Assembly (NCBI GenBank): GCA_027365515.1
Contig: DAHXMK010000237.1
Location: forward strand, 1 to 13,223
Direction: 5' to 3'
Origin: Candidatus Aminicenantota bacterium
GTDB taxonomy: Bacteria > Acidobacteriota > UBA4820 > DSQY01
DNA: 13,223 nucleotides
Shown in pieces: positions 6,728-13,223 of this stretch (position 1 is its first letter; every line of letters starts with the position of its first letter). A program made the translations under genes and the position numbers. The notes under the pieces were generated by a model, which saw nothing but the letters and a program-made list of their open reading frames with translations, did not search any database and was not told the DNA's origin.

Positions 6728-6940
6728 TCCGGCGATAAGAAAGACGCTCTTCCTGCAACCGCCGGCTCGCGATTGGGTGCAGGGACAAGCTCCACGCGAG
6801 CGGACTTTTCGTCCAGCCACCCGAGCCTTCTTCATCAAGGGCATCGCCGGTTGTCTCTTCAATCCCGCCTCTCGCCACGGCGCGCGCCGTCAAATGCGGA
6901 GCCTATACCAGCCCGTCCGCAGTTATCAACACCGCCCAAA

Positions 6941-6954
6941 GGCAATGAATTGCC
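6941..6954. promoter_or_regulatory. inverted repeat in the purF promoter, candidate operator
   Basis: GGCAAT-GA-ATTGCC is a perfect 6-base inverted repeat placed where the -35 contact region would be. A third ATTGCC half-site lies at 6976-6981, between the -10 element and the start codon. The position suits a repressor or activator site. It does not match the E. coli PurR box. Confidence 0.35.
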
Positions 6955-6965
6955 GGGCCGAATAA

Positions 6966-6974
6966 TGCTATAAT
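6966..6974 (+). promoter_or_regulatory. extended -10 purF promoter, apparently leaderless
   Basis: TGCTATAAT is a perfect extended -10 element (TG-N-TATAAT). Its last T lies nine bases before the purF ATG, so transcription should begin about three bases before the start codon. No good -35 hexamer is seen at 17 bases, which extended -10 promoters tolerate. Confidence 0.6.
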
Positions 6975-6983
6975 AATTGCCTG

Positions 6984-8345
6984 ATGTGCGGGATCGCTGG
7001 AATCTATAAAAAAGACGGAGCCGCCGGATTCGTTGCCGAAGCGCTGTTCGCGGAACAGCACAGGGGGCAGGATTCATGTGGCGTCGTCTCCGCCGGTCCC
7101 GGTGGCATCTTCATCTGCAAAGGGCTGGGGCTCGTGAAGGACGTGCTTTCGAGCGAAGCGGTCTCGCCTCTTCCAGGCTCCTCGGCAATTGGGCACGTTC
7201 GCTACCCGACCCAAGGCGCGCCCACGCTTGAAAATGCCCAGCCGCACCTGTTCGAAAGGGACGGCCGCCCGATTTTCGCCGTGGCCAGCAACGGCGACCT
7301 CACGAACCTGCCGGAGCTCAGGGAAATTATAGAGTCGCACGGATACAAGCTGGAAGGCAGCAACGACGGCGAGGTCATTGCAAAGGCGATAGGCGTCTGG
7401 GCTTACGAGGACGGACTGGGCCTCGACGAGGCTATCGCCAAGTGGGTCCGCACGGGGCGCGGCGCCTTCTCGACCGTCCTTCTCACTAAAGACAGCCTTT
7501 ACGCCTTCAGGGACCCTTACGGTTTCAGGCCCATGAGCGTCGGCGACCTCGAAGGCTCGCCGCTGGTTTGCAGCGAGACGGTGGCTTTGGACACGCTCAG
7601 GGCTAAGTTCGTGGAGGAAGTTCCCCCCGGCGCCGTTTTCACGTGGGGGCCGAACGGCCACGAGCGCAGGCTGGGAGTCGCAACCGCCGCGTACAGGCAC
7701 TGCATATTCGAGTTGATCTACTTCTCCCGCCCGGACAGCCGTCTTTTCGGCGAGAGCGTTTACGAGGTGCGGCGTCGCATAGGCGAAGGGCTGGCGGAGG
7801 GAGACGAGACTCCCGGCGACGTCGTTATACCGATCCCGGACTCGTCCAACTACATGGCGCTCGGGTACGCCGCCGCGAGGCGCATTCCTTTCGCCCTCGG
7901 GCTCGTCCGCAACCACTACGTCGGCCGCACTTTCATCGTTCCCGAGCAACAGATGCGGGACGAAAGCGTCAGGCTGAAGTTCAACCCGCTTCCCGGTTTC
8001 ATCAGGGACAAGCGGATTTTCGTGGTTGACGACTCGATCGTCAGGGGGACGACGATCAGGAAGCTGATCCGGATGCTCAGGGAAAACGGCGCCCGCGAAG
8101 TCCATCTCAGGATCGGCTCGCCTCCGATACGCTACTCCTGCTACTACGGCATTGACACTCCCGAGCGAGACAAGCTGATCGCGGCCTACCGCTCCGAGGC
8201 GGAGGTCGCCTCGCTGCTCGGCGCGGACAGCCTGCGTTACCTGTCGCTCGACGCGCTCAGAAGAAGCGTCTCCATTCCGAATAACTTCTGCTACGCCTGC
8301 TTCACCGGTGATTATCCCGCCGGACAGAAGTCCCGAAAGGGCTGA
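6984..8345 (+). CDS. purF: amidophosphoribosyltransferase PurF
   Basis: PurF makes 5-phosphoribosylamine from PRPP and glutamine, the first committed step of purine synthesis, in the cytoplasm. The 453-residue protein begins MCGIAGIY, so Cys2 becomes the N-terminal nucleophile of the glutaminase after Met removal and there is no propeptide. The glutaminase half holds HRGQDSCG and RYPTQGAPTLENAQPH. The phosphoribosyltransferase half holds the PRPP loop VVDDSIVRGTT (D349-D350). Four cysteines, C240, C386, C436 and C439 (the last two in CYAC), sit where the B. subtilis enzyme binds its 4Fe-4S cluster, so an oxygen-sensitive clustered enzyme is likely. The start is fixed by the catalytic Cys. No Shine-Dalgarno sequence precedes it, and the TATAAT ends nine bases upstream, so the mRNA may be leaderless. 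No other purine gene is adjacent. Confidence 0.97.
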   Translation: MCGIAGIYKKDGAAGFVAEALFAEQHRGQDSCGVVSAGPGGIFICKGLGLVKDVLSSEAVSPLPGSSAIGHVRYPTQGAPTLENAQPHLFERDGRPIFAVASNGDLTNLPELREIIESHGYKLEGSNDGEVIAKAIGVWAYEDGLGLDEAIAKWVRTGRGAFSTVLLTKDSLYAFRDPYGFRPMSVGDLEGSPLVCSETVALDTLRAKFVEEVPPGAVFTWGPNGHERRLGVATAAYRHCIFELIYFSRPDSRLFGESVYEVRRRIGEGLAEGDETPGDVVIPIPDSSNYMALGYAAARRIPFALGLVRNHYVGRTFIVPEQQMRDESVRLKFNPLPGFIRDKRIFVVDDSIVRGTTIRKLIRMLRENGAREVHLRIGSPPIRYSCYYGIDTPERDKLIAAYRSEAEVASLLGADSLRYLSLDALRRSVSIPNNFCYACFTGDYPAGQKSRKG

Positions 8346-8524
8346 CGGCAAGAGCGCCGGCCCAATCCAAGCAAAATGTCTTTCATGACAGCGTAACCGA
8401 ATGGTGAACTTGGAAAACTGGCGGCCACTCGGTGGCCTGCAGATAGATTGAATAATCAATCAGTTATGAAGTGATGTTACTTTTCGGGGACGATAGGTTT
8501 TAACAAGTCACATTTTGGTCCCGC

Positions 8525-8544
8525 GCCATGATGTCGCCATGATG
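8525..8544 (+). repeat. 11-base-phased direct repeat, candidate activator site
   Basis: GCCATGATG occurs at 8525-8533 and 8536-8544, repeated every 11 bases, about one helical turn, so both copies face the same side of the DNA. The pair lies about 125-145 bases before the predicted sigma-54 start, the usual distance for an enhancer-binding activator. Confidence 0.4.
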
Positions 8545-8641
8545 CCAATGTCGGCGTATTAGCTGCGTTTTGCTTTGCTTATCAATGCGTTGCGTGACGT
8601 GATGAGAATATGCTCATCGGCGGAAGAATGGCCGGTCGGCA

Positions 8642-8658
8642 CTGGCATTGTACTTGCT
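8642..8658 (+). promoter_or_regulatory. sigma-54 (-24/-12) promoter of the secreted-protein gene
   Basis: CTGGCAT-TGTAC-TTGCT matches the RpoN consensus YTGGCAC-N5-TTGCW with one mismatch. The GG (8644-8645) and GC (8656-8657) dinucleotides are spaced exactly 12 bases apart. The predicted start is near 8669, giving a leader of about 49 bases. Confidence 0.62.
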
Positions 8659-8671
8659 ACTATTAAATTAG

Positions 8672-8692
8672 CCACCAGCTTGAAGCTGGAGG
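8672..8692 (+). promoter_or_regulatory. hairpin in the 5' leader
   Basis: CC-A-CCAGC-TTGAA-GCTGG-A-GG folds into a stem with one A/A mismatch and a five-base loop. It lies just downstream of the predicted sigma-54 start and 14 bases before the ribosome-binding site GAGGAG (8706-8711). It may stabilise the 5' end or tune translation. Confidence 0.35.
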
Positions 8693-8717
8693 GGCGGAGT
8701 TTCTTGAGGAGAAAGGT

Positions 8718-11700
8718 ATGAGAGGAAAGGTCTTTGGTTCTCTCGGGACGGCTATCGCCCTCTGCCTGCTCTGGCCAAGTTGCCTGCCGGCTCAGTGCGG
8801 AGGAGGCTCAAGCGGAGCCCCGACCCTGAAGACCATCGTTATTGACGGCAATCCCGCTGACTGGGCAAACGTCTTGAGCAACCCGGTTCAGGTGACCAAC
8901 GACGGAGAGTTCTCCCCAAATTGCAACATTCCTCCTCTGGACCGCGACTGCAGCATCAACAAGAACATCACCGGACGCGACATGGCAACATTCGCATGGA
9001 CATACGACAACACCAACATCTACCTCTACCAGACGCGCTATGGAAGCACTTCCAACACAGAGACCTTCTACTTTTACATGGACACGAACGGCAATCAGAG
9101 AATGAACACCGGCGAGAAGGTGCTCCAAGTAACCTATTCAGGCTCGAACAGGAAACTGACCGGCACTCTGTACAGCTATGCCGCCGTAGGGGGCGCAAAC
9201 GGAGACGCGATGGTTGACGCTTCCGGCTACGCCGACGGCTATACGCTTCCCGGCACGCTGACGGGAGGAACTGTCCAGTACTCGGGCATCGTTGCCGGTT
9301 TCTCGGACGGGACCGGCTTCGAAGCTTACATTTCATGGACCGCCCTAGGCGTTCCGGCCGGCACCGCCATCTACTTCCACGTCTCTTCCTGCAATACCTC
9401 CAACCCGACGCAGGTACCGGCGAGTATTGACGACAACCTCGGCGGGCCCACCGGAGGACAGGGGGTGTTCGGCTTTTATGCCGTTGGCATTACCCCCGGG
9501 GACGTCTCTTCGGGGCTTTCGTCGGTGCCTGGCTCGGTTGACTATTACCACACCATCACCAATACCGGTTCCCTGTCGGACCGCTATTCGCTAAAGGCGG
9601 TGTCGAGCCTCGGCTTTGCCATTGATCTGTACGACAATGCGACTAACACGCTGATGGCGACCGACAGCCAGGGCAACGGAACATGGGATTACATAAACCC
9701 GGCCTACAATACGAATTCCGATGCCTACCCCGACACGCCTCTGCTCGCGCCTTCAGCCACTTTCACGGTCAGGATGCACCTGTCGGTTCCCGCCGGAATA
9801 TGGAACCAGCAAGACCTGACCGTGTTAACCGCCACGTCGTGGGCGACCCCGGATTGCATCTCGGCGGGCGCCAACGAGACAACGGCCGTTGGGGATGTCT
9901 CTCTGTTGCAATCGCCCCAATCCAAATCAGGCGTCGCCGGCCAAACAATCAATTTCGGCCTGACGATTCAAAACTACAGCGCTTACGACACTTTCGACAT
10001 AACGGCCGTCTCGGCAAAAGGTTATGCCGTGGCCATCTACAGCGACCCGGATGGAGACGGCGATCCGTCGGATGGAGTGATAGTAGCCAGCGATTTGAAT
10101 GGAGATGGAAGTTACTCGGACCCAGGGGACTACATCACGCCAGGGTTCGACACGAACTCCAATTTGAAGCCGGACTTCGGAATCACATCGTTTGGAGCGA
10201 GCACCTACTTCGTCGTACAGCTTGCGATCCCCTCGGGCGCGGCGGCCGGCAGCACGGATACGGTTACGGTCACGATCCAAGGCAGCTCCCACGGGGCCAC
10301 CGCCACGGCCGTTCTAAACGTGGCCGTCTTTGCCAGGCTGACCCTCGCGCCAAGCTATACCGTAGCCAACGGCACGAACAAGTATAGCGGACAGGACAAG
10401 CCGGTTTTCTATGCCCACACGCTGGTCAATTCGTGGCCGCAGGCTGACACCATCACCCTCTCGGCCGTTTCAAGCGATGGCTGGAGCGTCTTCCTGTTTA
10501 CCGACCCCAACGGAGACGGAAACCCGAACGATGGGACGCTGATATCCTCGCCCGTGAGCCTGGCGGCCAACGGCGGCACGCTCCACTTCGTCGTGGAAGT
10601 GATCATCCCCAACGGGCTTGCAATGCCATTGACGGACACGACAACGGTTACCGCCACGTCCGGCCTCTCCCCAACTACCTCGCTTAATGCCACCGATCAA
10701 GTGAGAGTCAGCTATTTGTCGGTTTACAAGGACTCCAACCACACCGTCGCCGGCCGGTACTTCGTCCCATGCGACACCGTCTACGCCTTGGGAAGCAGCC
10801 TGGCCCCCGGTACCACCACGCGCTACCAGCTTTCCTATGTCAACCCGTCCAGCGTGACGGTAAGAACGACCTACCTATATTCCGACGGAAACGGCAACGG
10901 GCCGGACCAATACACCTTCGGCGCGAGCGATCCGTCCGGTACTTGGAACCTCCAGTTATGGGATTATGGAACATTGATTGACTCGGTGCCCGTCGTCCTC
11001 GATAACCCAGCGTCGTCTTGCTCGGTTTCTCCAGTCGCGCTCAACTCCGCGAGCTATCCGGTTGCTGGGTCGAACCTTTCAATGACAGGCACTTTCAATA
11101 ACAATGACGCCAACGCCGCCTACAGCGGGACCACGTTCCAATACATCGTGCTCAATCAGGCCGGCGACAGGTACCTCACCGGCGGCGGCACTTTCGCCAG
11201 CTACAGCGCGGGGCTGTTTACCAGGACTACTTCGCCGCACCTCGTGGGCGGTGGAGCCTCGGCAACCGAGACGGTCTCCGTCAACGGCGTCGCTTTCGAC
11301 GGACCGGGCGTGTACCAGGCGGTCGTTTCATGGACCGGCCCGTGCGGCAACGCACTGGCATCCACGACGGTTCCGGTTTACGTCGTTTATGACCCTCCAA
11401 CCATAAGCGGCCCGGTCTTCGCCGGCGCGACATCCATCAGTGGGGCATCGAATGCGCCCGACGGAACGATCATCTATGTCTATTACAACGGGACTCTCAT
11501 TGGCACTGCCACGGTGACGGCGGGATCGTGGACGCTTTCCCCCGTCAGCGGCATCCAGCAGGGCGGAGTCGTAACGGCCGCCGCCGGAGCCGCCCCCCTT
11601 ACGTCGCCGCAATCCTCCGGGGTTGTCGCATCCGTAGGGCTCTTGAGAACGTATGCCTCTCAACTTGCCCCGCAGCATCCAGCCAACGGCAGCCTTTTCC

Positions 11701-11906
11701 TGCCTGGAGGACTGGACCCGTCAATCCCCGTCAACGGCCAGACGGTTGTCTCTAACAGCTTCGCTTCGGGGAGTCCTTTTCCTCCATACGACACGGGCGA
11801 TCTCGGCTCATCCTCCCCGCCGCTGGTCTACTACCAAGTGGCCGGGATGACGGCGAGCACGCTTAAAGTGTCCAAGAGCGGCGGCGTGATAACGATAACT
11901 TATTGA
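8718..11906 (+). CDS. large secreted modular protein with Ca-loop-like beta modules
   Basis: The 1062-residue product has a signal peptide (about 1-26, ending PAQC). An N-terminal module (about 35-230) opens with IDGNPADW, as in CBM9/DOMON-like beta sandwiches found on surface and sugar-binding proteins. Three related modules follow (about 257-395, 396-545, 546-670). Each has a D-x-[YFI]-x-L/I-x-A-V-S-x-x-G-[FYW] strand, and the last two then carry D-x-[DN]-G-D-G loops like calcium sites (DPDGDGDPSDG, DPNGDGNPNDG). Two further beta-rich segments (about 671-765 and 766-895) come next, then a bacterial Ig-like domain (about 896-975) and a Ser/Pro/Gly-rich tail. No catalytic motif, LPxTG, PEP-CTERM or dockerin anchor is visible. 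Serine, threonine and glycine are abundant and lysine is scarce, as in extracellular structural proteins. GAGGAG lies six bases before the ATG. It is first in a likely operon. Adhesion, S-layer-associated and glycan-binding roles are all possible. Confidence 0.85.
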   Translation: MRGKVFGSLGTAIALCLLWPSCLPAQCGGGSSGAPTLKTIVIDGNPADWANVLSNPVQVTNDGEFSPNCNIPPLDRDCSINKNITGRDMATFAWTYDNTNIYLYQTRYGSTSNTETFYFYMDTNGNQRMNTGEKVLQVTYSGSNRKLTGTLYSYAAVGGANGDAMVDASGYADGYTLPGTLTGGTVQYSGIVAGFSDGTGFEAYISWTALGVPAGTAIYFHVSSCNTSNPTQVPASIDDNLGGPTGGQGVFGFYAVGITPGDVSSGLSSVPGSVDYYHTITNTGSLSDRYSLKAVSSLGFAIDLYDNATNTLMATDSQGNGTWDYINPAYNTNSDAYPDTPLLAPSATFTVRMHLSVPAGIWNQQDLTVLTATSWATPDCISAGANETTAVGDVSLLQSPQSKSGVAGQTINFGLTIQNYSAYDTFDITAVSAKGYAVAIYSDPDGDGDPSDGVIVASDLNGDGSYSDPGDYITPGFDTNSNLKPDFGITSFGASTYFVVQLAIPSGAAAGSTDTVTVTIQGSSHGATATAVLNVAVFARLTLAPSYTVANGTNKYSGQDKPVFYAHTLVNSWPQADTITLSAVSSDGWSVFLFTDPNGDGNPNDGTLISSPVSLAANGGTLHFVVEVIIPNGLAMPLTDTTTVTATSGLSPTTSLNATDQVRVSYLSVYKDSNHTVAGRYFVPCDTVYALGSSLAPGTTTRYQLSYVNPSSVTVRTTYLYSDGNGNGPDQYTFGASDPSGTWNLQLWDYGTLIDSVPVVLDNPASSCSVSPVALNSASYPVAGSNLSMTGTFNNNDANAAYSGTTFQYIVLNQAGDRYLTGGGTFASYSAGLFTRTTSPHLVGGGASATETVSVNGVAFDGPGVYQAVVSWTGPCGNALASTTVPVYVVYDPPTISGPVFAGATSISGASNAPDGTIIYVYYNGTLIGTATVTAGSWTLSPVSGIQQGGVVTAAAGAAPLTSPQSSGVVASVGLLRTYASQLAPQHPANGSLFLPGGLDPSIPVNGQTVVSNSFASGSPFPPYDTGDLGSSSPPLVYYQVAGMTASTLKVSKSGGVITITY

Positions 11907-11946
11907 TGAATTCATGGGGTGGACTATGGCGTCCCTCGGGTGTATT

Positions 11947-12252
11947 ATGAGCCCGATGGGACGCCGCGCTTTATTCCGCGCCTATTCGCTCCTGCTGGCC
12001 GCCGCGATCGTCGCGGCGCTTCTTCATTCCCACGCCCCGGTCAAAATCGCGAAAGGCGGCGCCGCGCTGCACGACGGCGGCGAGGGCTGTCCTATCTGCG
12101 CCCAGGTCGGGCCTGGAGTGGTCCTCCAGAATCCGCCGGCTCTTCCTCGGCCCGGCGCAATTCAATTCGCCATTCCCGCTCCCGCATTCCAAAAGGCCTC
12201 TTCCCAGGCCATCGCTCCGTTTTCAATAAGAGGCCCCCCGGCCTCGGTCTGA
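11947..12252 (+). CDS. small exported HxH...CxxC protein, DUF2946-like
   Basis: From the ATG at 11947 the product has 101 residues. A signal or anchor helix (about 9-26, LFRAYSLLLAAAIVAALL) leads straight into H27-x-H29, then H42 and a C48-P-I-C51 knuckle, and the chain ends RGPPASV. This arrangement of a hydrophobic start, HxH, CPxC and a Pro-rich end resembles the short DUF2946-type envelope proteins found beside metal-transport genes. A role in binding a metal such as zinc or copper is inferred from the residues only. The start is uncertain: in-frame ATGs at 11914, 11926 and 11956 also occur, and none has a strong ribosome-binding site. The gene follows the secreted-protein gene by about 40 bases and precedes the barrel gene by 68, in the same direction, so co-transcription is likely. 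Confidence 0.7.
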   Translation: MSPMGRRALFRAYSLLLAAAIVAALLHSHAPVKIAKGGAALHDGGEGCPICAQVGPGVVLQNPPALPRPGAIQFAIPAPAFQKASSQAIAPFSIRGPPASV

Positions 12253-12320
12253 TTTTCTCTTTCATCCAATCGGCACAAGACTGAAGACCAAGTCGGACCT
12301 TGCATGACGGGGAGGACCGC

Positions 12321-13223
12321 ATGGCCCAATACCTTGCCGCATTCGCGGCGCTTTGCATCCTGAGCGCGCCAGGACTTCGCGCGCAAGCGCCAGCCAGCGC
12401 TGGCGATCTTCAGAAGCAGATACAAGACCTCCAGTCACGGATGGAGGCGATGGCAAAAGATTATCAGGCGAAGCTCGCCGCGCTGCAGGCCGAGCTCGAC
12501 GCGATCAAATCGCAACAGCAGGCGGCCGCCCAGACAAGCCAAAGCGAGGTGCCGCGGTATCAAGGCTCCGCGCCGCCTTTGCCGGCTTCCGCCACTGGCG
12601 CAGACGCCCTCGCCAATCCCGCCATTTCGCTTATACCAGACATGATCGCCTCCGCGGGCAACGACCCCTATTGGCTCGGCGAGCCGAACGCGTACATGCG
12701 CGAAGTTGAGGTCGCCTTCTCTTCGGCCATAGACCCTTACGCCAACGCCTTCGCGGCCCTCTCCCTCGAAAACGGCCAGCTGAACGTCGAGGAGGGCTAC
12801 GCCTCGTTTCCCGCGCTCTGGGGCGGATTCTCGGCCAAGCTCGGCAAGTTCAAGTCCGACTTCGGCAAGAACAACCAGATGCACAGCCATACATGGTTTC
12901 AGGCCGACCAGCCCCTCGCGATCAGGGAGATTCTCGGCGACGAGGGAATGTCCGACACCGGCTTGAGCCTCTCTCACATCCTGCCGACGCCGTGGACCAG
13001 CGACCTCACGGTTGAAATCACCTCGGGGCGCACCGACCTGTTCGGCGGATCGCGTTCCAGCCTGGCCTACCTCGCCGCCTGGAGAAACTTCTGGGACATC
13101 AGCGACAACTCCAACCTCGAAGCCCAGCTTTCCTTGAGCGGGGGCAGGAACGCCCTGAACGGCACGACCAAGCTTGGCAACCTGTCGGTCACATACCGCT
13201 ACAAGCCGATCCTCGACAGGCGC
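12321..13223 (+). CDS. outer-membrane beta-barrel protein, N-terminal coiled coil (partial)
   Basis: The frame runs open from an ATG with GGAGG five bases upstream to the window edge (301 residues seen, C-terminus missing). A signal peptide (about 1-22, ending LRAQ) is followed by a heptad-rich coiled coil (about 29-67) and a Pro/Ser linker. From about residue 98, at NPAISLIPDM, alternating amphipathic strands begin, as in porin-like barrels. Blocks such as REVEVAFSSAIDPYANAF, VEEGYASF, KLGKFKSDFGKNN and EGMSDTGLSLSHILPTPW recall a family of outer-membrane proteins sometimes labelled zinc-regulated receptors in Deltaproteobacteria and Acidobacteria. No TonB box or plug domain is visible in the part present, so a plain porin is as likely as a receptor. 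H188-S-H190 may touch metal. The upstream HxH/CxxC gene supports a metal-uptake setting, but the substrate is unproven. Confidence 0.75.
   Translation, partial: MAQYLAAFAALCILSAPGLRAQAPASAGDLQKQIQDLQSRMEAMAKDYQAKLAALQAELDAIKSQQQAAAQTSQSEVPRYQGSAPPLPASATGADALANPAISLIPDMIASAGNDPYWLGEPNAYMREVEVAFSSAIDPYANAFAALSLENGQLNVEEGYASFPALWGGFSAKLGKFKSDFGKNNQMHSHTWFQADQPLAIREILGDEGMSDTGLSLSHILPTPWTSDLTVEITSGRTDLFGGSRSSLAYLAAWRNFWDISDNSNLEAQLSLSGGRNALNGTTKLGNLSVTYRYKPILDRR

Larger units (their letters stand above)
6434..6983. other. spacer between ftsK and purF
   Basis: The first half holds an AT-rich nested inverted repeat (6509-6576). The second half holds a small minus-strand zinc-ribbon ORF (6626-6727), a weak relative of the dispersed repeat core (6889-6899), a 14-base inverted repeat (6941-6954) and the purF promoter (6966-6974). 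The other open frames here have no recognisable content. Confidence 0.6.
8346..8717. other. regulatory spacer between purF and the secreted-protein gene
   Basis: No gene is seen. In order it holds a GC hairpin GGCCAC-TCG-GTGGCC (8423-8437), an AT hairpin GATTGA-ATAA-TCAATC (8446-8461), and two related AAGT...TTTT-GG-AC-type stretches at 8469-8491 and 8505-8522 that resemble debris near REP-associated transposase genes. Then come a helically phased direct repeat (8525-8544), an inverted repeat GATGAG-N6-CTCATC (8601-8618), a sigma-54 promoter (8642-8658) and a leader hairpin (8672-8692). Neither early hairpin has a T run, so termination after purF is unproven. Confidence 0.65.

Noticed and set aside
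7074..8459. 461-residue minus-strand open frame
   Set aside because: It lies opposite purF, has no recognisable domain, and is explained by third-position GC bias.
8469..8522. Possible remnant of a REP-associated transposase border (two TTTT-GG-AC-type stretches)
   Set aside because: There is only a vague resemblance, with a five-base inverted GGGAC/GTCCC pair and no transposase gene nearby.
11906..11915. ATGAATTCAT palindrome, also present within 6532-6545
   Set aside because: A shared 10-base word is expected many times by chance in a window of this size, and this copy overlaps the end of a gene.

Overview
The window looks like a piece of chromosome from a GC-rich, diderm (Gram-negative type) bacterium, probably a little-studied or uncultivated lineage. 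The reasons are an outer-membrane barrel protein at the right edge, several exported proteins, TTG and GTG starts, and intergenic regions full of short dispersed repeats. No rRNA, tRNA, CRISPR array, prophage or intact insertion sequence is visible. The phylum cannot be read from these genes.

Layout. 1-1035: an AT-richer, minus-strand gene for an exported ankyrin-repeat protein, followed nine bases after its stop by an attC-like recombination site at 2-120. This looks like an integron-type gene cassette. 1036-1536: a gene-free stretch with a dispersed promoter-bearing repeat and a 13-unit heptanucleotide array. 1537-2598: rsgA, the ribosome-assembly GTPase. 2653-3789 (minus): an exported serine beta-lactamase-fold hydrolase. 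3790-4162: a divergent promoter region with the second copy of the dispersed repeat. 4163-6433: ftsK, the DNA translocase. 6434-6983: a spacer with a nested AT-rich inverted repeat and a small minus-strand zinc-ribbon ORF. 6984-8345: purF, with four probable Fe-S cysteines and an apparently leaderless promoter. 8346-8717: a regulatory spacer with a good sigma-54 (-24/-12) promoter. 8718 to the right edge: three co-directional genes for a 1062-residue modular secreted protein, a small exported HxH/CxxC protein, and a truncated outer-membrane barrel protein with an N-terminal coiled coil.

How it works together. rsgA, ftsK and purF are unrelated housekeeping genes standing alone. The accessory interest lies at the two ends. 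On the left, the ankyrin cassette and the hydrolase both sit downstream of the same dispersed element, which carries a matched TTGACA-N17-TAGAGT promoter in both copies. On the right, the three envelope genes are closely spaced behind one sigma-54 promoter and could form a cell-surface, possibly metal-related, operon. That functional link is inferred from gene order and residue patterns only.
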